Part shown: in pieces, positions 5,207 through 11,648 of the stretch
How positions within the stretch are numbered: the first letter of the stretch is position 1
Layout: every line of letters starts with the position of its first letter
NCBI GenBank assembly: GCA_025362615.1
Contig: JANYFQ010000184.1
Span: 1 to 11,648, forward strand
Reading direction: 5' to 3'
DNA: 11,648 bases
Origin: Hymenobacter sp.
GTDB taxonomy: Bacteria > Bacteroidota > Bacteroidia > Cytophagales > Hymenobacteraceae
The notes under the pieces: model-generated
Database searches by the model: none
The model's input: only the letters and a program-made list of their open reading frames with translations
Told to the model about the DNA's origin: nothing
Made by a program: the position numbers and the translations under genes

Positions 5207-7226
5207 CCCGATACCGGGCGTATTGCCCATTTCCTCGGAACACGCGGCTGACCCTGGCCGGCGGTTTAGTTTGTCGCAACACACGGGCACCGATGTCATC
5301 GCATATGACAACGAGCTTATTAGACCCGGTACTTCAGACCCCCAAAACGGGCAAACCTTTCAGGTGATGACCTGGGAGGACGGCAACACCGTGTACGTGT
5401 CGTGGGATTTCTACGACAACAACGCGCCCGCCTTGCCCAATGGCCCCGTGCCCATCAACCAGCGGGTGCCCAACGTGCAGGGGTCCAGTTCGTTTGGCGT
5501 GTCCCCCAGCACGGGCGAGCAAACGCCCGACCCCGACATCGTGCTGGCTTATTATGACAACCCCACTACGGGCCGAAAAGAGTTGTATGCCAACCTCGTC
5601 TACATCGACGGCGACCGCATCAATTACAAGGTTATGCGCTGGGACTACAACGCCCGAGAGTTCGACGCAGCGGGCGCAACGGCCGTTGCTTTGGGCAACC
5701 GCAGTTACCTCCATTCATACCCCAATATCGATGCCAATAGCCAGGGCCTCGTGGCCGTAACGTGGCAGCAGTCGGTGACGGACCGGGTGAACATCACCGT
5801 GGCCTCGACCAGCAACTACTTTCCCACCTACACCTTTCCGCAGACCATCACCTTCGGGCGGGCGTTGCTGGCGGCGGGCGACATCACGGGCAAATTTCGC
5901 AAATGCTACACCGATACGTATCAATACAACAAGGATAACATCGGCGTATTTGTCGTCAATCCGCCCAAAGGTCTGTTCGAGCAAACCCTGCACCCCGACG
6001 TGGCCATCTCGGAGGGCAGCGAAGAAGATGCCATCATCTCTTCCACCTTCGTGCGCCACTTCGTGAGCGGCAAGGACCTGTTTAACATTTACAACAAGCT
6101 CGCCATCGTGCAAACCCGCTACGGGCAGTGCGACGAGGGGGGCAAAGGACAAGACCCCGAACCCAACCCCGGGCAGGAGCCGGGCAACGACCCCAGCAGC
6201 CCCGGCCATCCCAACAACCCCAACAATACCATCGCCCGCTTGCGCGTGTACCAACAGCACGAGTGGGCGTACAGCGAGGGCGGAACCGTGGGCACCCCGC
6301 GCATTGCCGCCATCGGCCTGCCCCGCAACTACGCCGACCGGGGCACCGACGTGGAGGTCGTCATCGACCGCACCGTCGGCAGTTGCGGCCCTCCACAGTA
6401 CGCCATCTGGAACTTCGGCAAGACGCGCGGAATGTTCCGCGACACGTTCTCGCTCGTTAGCCCGGCCGGGCGCGGCGGCGGCGATACGCCCAATTTTATC
6501 CGGTCGGTGGAGCCGGCCGTGAGCTACTCGGTGGTCATTCCCAACCGCGACATCAATCAAATCAGCACCACGTATGTCATCGACTGGACGGGCGGGAGCG
6601 CCGAAGAAACCGGCGATTACGACAAAGGGAAAAAGGACGACGTGTGGGCCGTGACGATGGCGGGCGGTGCCCACCTCGGCAACGGCAGCAGCGGGCCGCA
6701 GGCCCAGCCCAGCGGCTACAACCGCGTAAACCTACAGGGCGACGGCGACCAGTTTGCGCCCAGCGTGGCGGGGCGCTTCCTGCAAGGCAACCTGGTGGGG
6801 CGCTTCGGCAACGTATCCGACGAAGAAATGGAGAAGTTGCTCCAGATACCGGGGGCCAGCCCCAGCGTTCACTTGTTTTTTGACGCGGCGGCCAAGCAGC
6901 TCAGCTACCGGCGCAGCGGGGACGTGGCCGTCGTAGGCAATGCGTTTCACCGCCCGGCAACTCCGGCTACCGGGCTGCTGCTACAAGCCTACCCCAACCC
7001 CAGCGAAGGGGCCGTGACGCTGCACCTGACCCTGCACCCCGGCGAGCAAGTGCGCCGGTTGGTGGTACTTGACAACCTGGGTCGGGCCGTGGCCGAACTC
7101 CCGCTGCCGGCCAAAGGCAGCAACAACGTGGAGTGGGTGCCCGCCGCCAACCTGCCCGCCGGCGTGTACACGGTGCGGGCCATCACCAGCGAGCGCACGG
7201 CCACCGTGGGCGTGGTGCGCAACTAA
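5178..7226 (+). CDS. T9SS type A sorting-domain surface protein, body unrecognised; signal peptide in another frame
   Basis: The open frame gives 682 residues from ATG 5178, but that start leaves only MSALAQ of a signal peptide. With one more CT unit upstream the protein would start at ATG 5117, have 703 residues, and be cleaved ALA/Q after residue 26. Using the numbering from 5178, residues 10-320 are beta-rich with strands such as VYVSWDFYD, IVLAYYDN and VAVTWQQS, reminiscent of a propeller or lectin-like fold. A Pro/Asn/Gly linker spans 324-350. A second beta region covers about 355-600, with three Cys in the whole mature chain. A T9SS type A domain starts at YPNP (605-608) and runs to the end, including RLVVLDNLGRAVAELPLP and LPAGVYTVRA. 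The sorting domain directs export and attachment or release at the outer membrane. The body matches no family I recognise. Expression of the exported form appears to depend on the CT tract. Confidence 0.88.
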   Translation: MSALAQTYNSPIPGVLPISSEHAADPGRRFSLSQHTGTDVIAYDNELIRPGTSDPQNGQTFQVMTWEDGNTVYVSWDFYDNNAPALPNGPVPINQRVPNVQGSSSFGVSPSTGEQTPDPDIVLAYYDNPTTGRKELYANLVYIDGDRINYKVMRWDYNAREFDAAGATAVALGNRSYLHSYPNIDANSQGLVAVTWQQSVTDRVNITVASTSNYFPTYTFPQTITFGRALLAAGDITGKFRKCYTDTYQYNKDNIGVFVVNPPKGLFEQTLHPDVAISEGSEEDAIISSTFVRHFVSGKDLFNIYNKLAIVQTRYGQCDEGGKGQDPEPNPGQEPGNDPSSPGHPNNPNNTIARLRVYQQHEWAYSEGGTVGTPRIAAIGLPRNYADRGTDVEVVIDRTVGSCGPPQYAIWNFGKTRGMFRDTFSLVSPAGRGGGDTPNFIRSVEPAVSYSVVIPNRDINQISTTYVIDWTGGSAEETGDYDKGKKDDVWAVTMAGGAHLGNGSSGPQAQPSGYNRVNLQGDGDQFAPSVAGRFLQGNLVGRFGNVSDEEMEKLLQIPGASPSVHLFFDAAAKQLSYRRSGDVAVVGNAFHRPATPATGLLLQAYPNPSEGAVTLHLTLHPGEQVRRLVVLDNLGRAVAELPLPAKGSNNVEWVPAANLPAGVYTVRAITSERTATVGVVRN

Positions 7227-7239
7227 ACCAATTCAAGCG

Positions 7240-7272
7240 CCGCCCGGTGCCCGCCACTGCGGGGCCGGGCGG
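7240..7272 (+). terminator. Strong hairpin after the CT-tract gene, probable terminator
   Basis: CCGCCCGG at 7240-7247 pairs perfectly with CCGGGCGG at 7265-7272; inside it CCCGC (7250-7254) pairs with GCGGG (7259-7263) around the loop CACT. The stem starts 13 nt after the stop codon. There is no T-tract, so read-through into the gene at 7303 remains possible and the hairpin may act on mRNA stability instead. Confidence 0.5.
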
Positions 7273-7302
7273 TTGGCTTACCACCTTCTTCAGTTCGGGA
7301 TT

Positions 7303-10300
7303 ATGAAAAAGCACCTTTTCGGGAAGCGGGTTCGGCGCGTGGCGTTGGGCTGGCTCGTGTTGTGTTTGGGCTTGGCGTTTAATGGCCACGCGCAAGTGGC
7401 CCGGTACGGGTTTTCGCAAAGCACCCGGCCGTACACGCCCCTGACCGGCGGCACGGTGGTAGCCACGGCGTTGGCCGGTGCCCAGCCGAGCCCATCCACC
7501 CTGTACGGCACCGTGTACGGCCTGCCTGCCGGGGCCATCCCGTTCTCCTTTCTGTTGAATGGAAACACCTACACCAGCGCAACGGTGTCCAGCAGTGGGT
7601 TCCTGACGTTTGGGGGCGAAACGCCGCATACGTACTACGAAAGCATTCCGGGCCGCAGCGGGGGGTACAACGTGTTCACCCTGCTCTCGGAGCCGGTGGG
7701 CACGGGCTACGAAGCGGCCCTGGCCCCGTTTGGCGGCAACATCTGGGGCAACCCCGTGGCGGGCAGCCTGGGCGAAATCCGCTACCAAACCCTGGGCACG
7801 GCCCCCAACCGCGTGTTTGTGGTGCAGTGGGCCCGGATGCGGGTGTTCGGCAGCGGGTCGGGCCTGCTCAACTACCAGGCGCGGCTCTCCGAAACATCGA
7901 ATAACATCGAATTCGCTTACGGCTCCTGCCAGACCGACCAGGCCACCACGGTGCAGGTGGGCCTGCGCGGCTCGACGCTCAACGACTTCACCAACCGTAC
8001 CGGCACCTGGGCGGCCAGCACGGCGGGCACCGCCAACACCGCCGCGCTGCCCGTTGGCCCCACGGCGCTGCCGGCCAACGGGCTGGTGTACGCCTTCGCG
8101 CCGCCCGCGCCCCTGCCTTGCGGACAGCCCTTCAGCCTGAGCGCCGCCGTGGCCGGCACCCAGGCCGTGCTAAGCTGGCGGGCGCTGGCCCCCAACCCCG
8201 GCCCCTACACGCTCGTGTACGGCCCGGCCGGCTTCGACCCCGCCCTGGGCGGGCTGGGCACCCAAACCGTGGCCAGCACCAGCGCCACCGTTACGGGGCT
8301 GACCCCCAGCACGAACCACGATTTTTACGTGACGCAAGCCTGCGGCGGGGCGGCGGGCTCCTCGCCCGTAAGCAGCCCGCCGGGGCGCTTCCGCACCACG
8401 ATTTTGAACGACGAAGTGGTGGATGCCATCGATTTGCCCATGCTGCCCACCTGCCAGCCCGTAGCGGGCACCACGGCCGGGGCCACGCCCAGCGCGGGCA
8501 ACGGCTACAACCCGCTGCTGCGCTGCGACGGCAGCACCGGCGGCTCGGCCAGCAACGACGTGTGGTATCGCGTGACGACGGCTGCCACCGGCCCGGCCAG
8601 TGGCGGCTTGGGCCTGACCGTGACGGGCCAGGACGCGCAGTTCGCACGGGTGTACAGTTCAGCGGGCGGAACAGCGGGACCGCTCACGCAGGTGTTCTGC
8701 ATCCAGCGGGGCAGCACCGGGGCCAGCGTCATTGGTTCGTTCGTGGTGGCCCCGTTGCTGCCCAGCACCACGTACTACGTGCGCGTGTCTAACAACGGGT
8801 ACCTAGACACCACCCGTGGGCCGTTCACCATCTGCGCCACCGTGCCGCCCGCCTGTGGCGACCCCACCGGCCTTTCGACCGCGTTTGCGACCACCACCAC
8901 TGTCTCGACGTTGCTTAGTTTCACGCCAGGGGCCGGGGCTGTCAGCTACAATGTTGTGCTGACCCCAACCGGAGGGCTGCCCCAAACGGTGGCACCGCTG
9001 CCTACCAGCGCACCCATCACCATTTCGGGCTTGACCCCCGCCACTTTGTATGCGGGCACTTTGCAGGCTAACTGCGCTGGGGGCAGCACGAGTGCGGCCG
9101 TACCCTTTGTGGCGGCTACTTATCCCATCAACGATGCGCTGGCCAACGCCATCGCCCTACCCGTAACAGCCACCTGCCAGCCCACGGCGGGTACGAACCA
9201 AAACGCCTCCAGTACCATAGGAATGCCGGGATACATCGGGGGTTTCCCGGCCGGGTGCGGGGCCACGCGGCCTTTGGACGTATGGTACACCTTCGTCACG
9301 CCGGCCAGCGGCCCGGCCAGCCGGGCGGTGCGGGTGCAAGTCACGGGCAAGGCCGGGCAAGTGCGGGCGTTTGCGCGGGCGGGCACCACGTACACCGAAG
9401 TCGGCTGCGCGGCGGGTTCGGCCACCGCGGCGGCCCCGCCGCTCGACCTCATCAACCTGCAACCTGCCACGACGTACTACGTGCTGGTGGGCAATTTCAG
9501 CAGCCCGGCGCTGCCGCAGCTTGGCCCCTTCACCATCTGCGTCACCGACCCGCCCCTGTGCGGCGGCCCGCAGGGCGTGGCCGTCAGCAGCATCACCGCC
9601 ACGGCGGCCAACCTGACTTTTATTGCCGGTAGCCCCGCCCCGACGGGCACGGTGTACACGGTTACGCTCGCGGCGCAGGGCGGGGCGCCGGTCATCATCA
9701 CCAACTCGGGCAGCACGGGTGCCATCCCGCTCACCGGGCTGGTGCCGGGCACCTACTACACGGCCACGCTGCAAGCCAACTGCGGGGCCGCGGCCGGCCT
9801 GAGCGTACCCACCACGCTGCGCTTCCGCACCCTGGGCCCCTCGGCCAACAACCTCTGCGCCGATGCCGTGCTTTTGAGCTGCACCAACAACCGCGCCGCC
9901 GCCATCCTGGCCGGGGCCACGGCCGCCGGCAACCCCAGCGCCAGTTGCAACGGCATCGCCCCGCTCGGCCCCGGCCTCTGGTACCGCGTGGCCGGCACCG
10001 GCGACGAGGTGACGGTGGACTTCTGCGCCGGCTACCCGCAAGACCCGGATATGCAGCTTTTCATCTACACCGGCACCTGCGCCAACCTGACCTGCGTGGC
10101 CAGCAACGACAACAGCGTCGGCTGCGCCCCCCAACTCCCGGCCTACACCTTCGCCACCGTGGCCGGGCAAGATTATTACCTGCTCGTGACGGCCACCGGC
10201 CGCCCGCAGGCACCGCCCTACGGCCCGGCCAGCGGCGAATTTGATGTGGCCCTGCGCTGCACCGCCCCGGCCGCCGCCTGCCCCGTGCCCACCGGCCTGG

Positions 10301-10851
10301 CCGTGCAGGTGCTCACCACCACGAGCGCCACCGTGACGTGGGCCGTGCCGCCGGGCGGCTTCTCGTACCAGGTCATCTGGCAGCCCCTGGGCGGCACCGG
10401 GGCTACCCCGGCCGCCGTGGCCTCGGTCATATCGGGCAGCGCTGTGCCCGGCGGCCACACGGCCACCGGCCTGCTGCCCAACACCGCCTACCGCGTCAGC
10501 GTCACCGGCCTCTGCGCCACCGCCACCGCGCCTCGTGGCCGCTCGCGCCCGGCCACGCTCGACTTCAGCACCGTGCTCAGCGCCCGCAACCCGGCCCTGG
10601 CCGCGCAGGTGCAACTCTACCCCAACCCCGCCCACACCTCGGCCACGCTGGAGGTGCCGGCCGCCCTGCGCGGGGCGGCCGGGGCCACGGCCACGCTCTA
10701 CAACGGGCTGGGGCAAGTGGTGCGCCGGCTGCCGGTGGCCGCCGGCGCCGCGCCCGTGGTGCTCGACGTGGCGGGCCTGCCCACCGGCCGCTACCTGCTG
10801 CGGCTCGATACCGCCTTCGGCACCATCGGCAAGGCGCTGGTGGTGGAGTAG
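7303..10851 (+). CDS. Multidomain secreted protein with fibronectin-III modules and T9SS sorting domain
   Basis: The protein has 1182 residues. ATG 7303 gives the signal peptide MKKHLFGKRVRR... GHA/Q; the frame is open further up to 7069 but that only overlaps the previous gene. Order of parts: N-terminal beta domain typical of Bacteroidota surface proteins, about 30-270 (GNTYTSATVSSSGFLTFGG, GEIRYQTLGTAPNRVFVVQW); FN3-1 from Cys273; jelly-roll-like module 1, 367-517; FN3-2 from Cys518; module 2, 607-752; FN3-3 from Cys753; module 3, 847-990, Cys-rich (DMQLFIYTGTCANLTCVASN), like pre-peptidase C-terminal domains; FN3-4 from Cys993; T9SS type A domain from about 1100, with YPNP at 1106 and ending KALVVE. 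Modules 1 and 2 share CQP.AGT and GPFTIC. No catalytic domain is visible, so an adhesive or matrix role is the likely reading. It lies 76 nt after the previous gene behind a hairpin and ends in a strong terminator. Confidence 0.92.
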   Translation: MKKHLFGKRVRRVALGWLVLCLGLAFNGHAQVARYGFSQSTRPYTPLTGGTVVATALAGAQPSPSTLYGTVYGLPAGAIPFSFLLNGNTYTSATVSSSGFLTFGGETPHTYYESIPGRSGGYNVFTLLSEPVGTGYEAALAPFGGNIWGNPVAGSLGEIRYQTLGTAPNRVFVVQWARMRVFGSGSGLLNYQARLSETSNNIEFAYGSCQTDQATTVQVGLRGSTLNDFTNRTGTWAASTAGTANTAALPVGPTALPANGLVYAFAPPAPLPCGQPFSLSAAVAGTQAVLSWRALAPNPGPYTLVYGPAGFDPALGGLGTQTVASTSATVTGLTPSTNHDFYVTQACGGAAGSSPVSSPPGRFRTTILNDEVVDAIDLPMLPTCQPVAGTTAGATPSAGNGYNPLLRCDGSTGGSASNDVWYRVTTAATGPASGGLGLTVTGQDAQFARVYSSAGGTAGPLTQVFCIQRGSTGASVIGSFVVAPLLPSTTYYVRVSNNGYLDTTRGPFTICATVPPACGDPTGLSTAFATTTTVSTLLSFTPGAGAVSYNVVLTPTGGLPQTVAPLPTSAPITISGLTPATLYAGTLQANCAGGSTSAAVPFVAATYPINDALANAIALPVTATCQPTAGTNQNASSTIGMPGYIGGFPAGCGATRPLDVWYTFVTPASGPASRAVRVQVTGKAGQVRAFARAGTTYTEVGCAAGSATAAAPPLDLINLQPATTYYVLVGNFSSPALPQLGPFTICVTDPPLCGGPQGVAVSSITATAANLTFIAGSPAPTGTVYTVTLAAQGGAPVIITNSGSTGAIPLTGLVPGTYYTATLQANCGAAAGLSVPTTLRFRTLGPSANNLCADAVLLSCTNNRAAAILAGATAAGNPSASCNGIAPLGPGLWYRVAGTGDEVTVDFCAGYPQDPDMQLFIYTGTCANLTCVASNDNSVGCAPQLPAYTFATVAGQDYYLLVTATGRPQAPPYGPASGEFDVALRCTAPAAACPVPTGLAVQVLTTTSATVTWAVPPGGFSYQVIWQPLGGTGATPAAVASVISGSAVPGGHTATGLLPNTAYRVSVTGLCATATAPRGRSRPATLDFSTVLSARNPALAAQVQLYPNPAHTSATLEVPAALRGAAGATATLYNGLGQVVRRLPVAAGAAPVVLDVAGLPTGRYLLRLDTAFGTIGKALVVE

Positions 10852-10868
10852 GCAGGAAGGAGCCAACG

Positions 10869-10906
10869 AAAACGCCCCGCTGCCCAAATGGGCGGCGGGG
10901 CGTTTT
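10869..10906 (+). terminator. Intrinsic terminator of the FN3/T9SS gene
   Basis: AAAACGCCCCGC at 10869-10880 pairs with GCGGGGCGTTTT at 10895-10906; a T-G wobble and GCCC/GGGC extend the stem to the loop AAAT. It begins 17 nt past the stop codon and is nearly symmetrical, with A's on one side and T's on the other, so it can also serve transcription arriving from the minus-strand Uma2 gene. Confidence 0.9.
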
Positions 10907-10919
10907 GAGTTTCTGTTCC

Positions 10920-11039
10920 GCCAGCGGCAGCAGCTTCACCTCCACCAAGCTGACGTTGGATGCGCGGCGGCTTATCCAATACTTCAAGTTCAGCGCCGAG
11001 TGGCGGCTAGGACGGTGGCAGCACAGCTTGGTGGTACAC
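10920..11039 (+). pseudogene. C-terminal remnant of a paralogue of the barrel gene
   Basis: Over 10920-11018 this aligns without gaps to 4771-4869 of the barrel gene: about 80 of 99 bases identical, 22 of 33 residues identical (ASGSSFTSTKLTLDARRLIQ, then YFKFSAEWRLGRW). The frame then runs through the 21-bp repeat as QHSLVVH and on into antisense of the Uma2 gene. There is no start codon and none of the remaining roughly 660 residues of the barrel is present; the terminator of the previous gene lies immediately upstream. It is a relic of a duplicated or deleted barrel gene. Its presence shows that the family exists in more than one copy in this lineage. Confidence 0.8.
11019..11039 (+). repeat. 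21-bp dispersed repeat, copy 2
   Basis: Identical over 21 bases to 190-210, same orientation, 10.8 kb away. It occupies exactly the space between the homology to the barrel C-terminus (ends 11018) and the stop codon of the Uma2 gene (11040-11042). The bases on either side differ from those around copy 1. Confidence 0.75.
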
Positions 11040-11625
11040 TCACCCCAGCGCCACGCCCTGGTAGAGCCGGGCCAGCGCCAGCTCGCAGCCCACGCTGCTC
11101 AAATCGAGCACCGCCGCCAGGTCGCGGGTTTCCATAAACAGCCAATGGTCGTGGGGCTGCCGGGTGTAGAGTTCGGCGTGAACGGCGGCCGAATCGAGCA
11201 TGAGGTATTGGCGCAGGCTGGGCAGTTGCCGGTAGAGCATGAATTTCTCGCCCCGGTCCGTATCCAGCGTCGATTTGGCTAAGACTTCTACAATTAAGGT
11301 CGGGTTGAGAAGATTTTCGGAGCCGGCGTTATCGTCAAACCGGGCTTTGCCGCGCACCATCGCCAGGTCGGGGTAGAGGTAGGCGCTGCCATTTGCCGCC
11401 TGCACCCGCTGATGGCCGGAAAAACCCGTGCAATCCTTGCCTTCAAGATGGAGGGCTAGTAAGCCGGTTAGCCTGGCGCATAGCTTGTTGTGTGCCGCCG
11501 GCATTCCGTCTATTTCCCGAATTTCGCCAAAGCAGTACTCGTGCTTGTTCTCGGCCCCGCGCTCCAGGCGCAGGTACGCTTTGACCGATGCGCGGGTCGG
11601 GGTTTCGGTTAGATGGAGACATCAT
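11040..11625 (-). CDS. Uma2-family (DUF820) putative endonuclease with an apparent frameshift at the start
   Basis: From the internal ATG 11504 there are 154 residues, but family similarity goes on upstream in the same frame (AYLRLERGAENKHEYCFGEI) as far as 11621, where a TGA precedes it and no ATG, GTG or TTG is available. The ATG pair at 11625/11622 lies one frame away. Removing one base near 11611 would join them into a 194-residue protein beginning MMSPSTETPTRASVKAYL, the usual Uma2 size. Numbered on that protein, the PD-(D/E)xK-type site is visible: PD with Asp86, VEVLAKST with Glu113, and DRGEK with Lys127. Uma2 proteins have a restriction-endonuclease fold; their targets are mostly unknown and many copies per genome are common. 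The stop abuts the 21-bp repeat, so the tail LARLYQGVALG may have been altered. Domain identification is firm; whether the gene is functional is uncertain. Confidence 0.85.
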
Positions 11626-11648
11626 GACTACATTTAAAGCGCTACTAC

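Noticed and set aside
7069..7302. Upstream extension of the FN3/T9SS gene overlapping the previous gene
   Set aside because: ATG 7303 gives a normal signal peptide; the upstream frame overlaps the end of a sorting domain and reads as Pro/Trp/Cys-rich noise.
9157..10887. Open frame of 576 codons on the minus strand, antisense to the FN3/T9SS gene
   Set aside because: It overlaps recognised FN3 and sorting-domain sequence and would start inside the terminator; Arg/Gly/Ala-rich antisense.
190..11039. Mobile element bounded by the two 21-bp repeats
   Set aside because: There is no transposase or integrase inside, the repeats are not at inverted ends, and ordinary chromosomal surface genes lie between them; a recombination scar or dispersed repeat fits better.

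Overview
The window looks like chromosome of a GC-rich member of the Bacteroidota, most probably a Hymenobacter-like Cytophagales. Three things point there: two complete C-terminal type IX secretion (T9SS) sorting domains plus a remnant of a third, an OmpA protein fused to PD40 propeller repeats, and promoter-like sites resembling the Bacteroidota TTG / TAnnTTTG consensus. This assignment is inference from protein architecture and base composition. No RNA gene or marker gene is present.

Layout. 1-210: the 3' end of a decayed T9SS cargo gene on the minus strand, ending in a 21-bp repeat. 313-2391 (minus): OmpA/PD40 outer-membrane protein. 2392-2787: divergent promoter region ending in six tandem 21-bp units, the last of which contains the probable start of the next gene. 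2788-4872 (plus): large outer-membrane beta-barrel protein of unknown family, followed by a REP-like hairpin. 5117-7226 (plus): secreted T9SS cargo whose signal peptide lies in another frame, joined to the body through a (CT)9 tract. 7303-10851 (plus): 1182-residue T9SS cargo with alternating fibronectin-III and jelly-roll-like modules, then a strong terminator. 10920-11039: a C-terminal remnant of a paralogue of the barrel gene. 11040-11625 (minus): Uma2-family nuclease with an apparent 1-nt frameshift at its start.

The genes share a theme of the cell envelope and surface: a peptidoglycan-anchored outer-membrane protein, a barrel, and two proteins exported through the outer membrane by T9SS. 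Nothing shows that they form one pathway, and each gene seems to have its own promoter or terminator signals.

The most notable observation is the CT dinucleotide tract inside the signal-peptide coding region at 5150-5167. With nine repeats the signal peptide is out of frame. With ten or seven it would be fused perfectly to the secreted body, and with eight it would stop at once. This is the layout of a slipped-strand phase-variation switch on a surface protein, comparable to the CT tracts in signal sequences of Helicobacter pylori outer-membrane proteins. Secondary observations are the minisatellite at the barrel gene start, the REP-like element at its 3' end, the two exact 21-bp repeats near both ends of the window, and the remnants of T9SS and barrel genes, which suggest a locus that is being remodelled.
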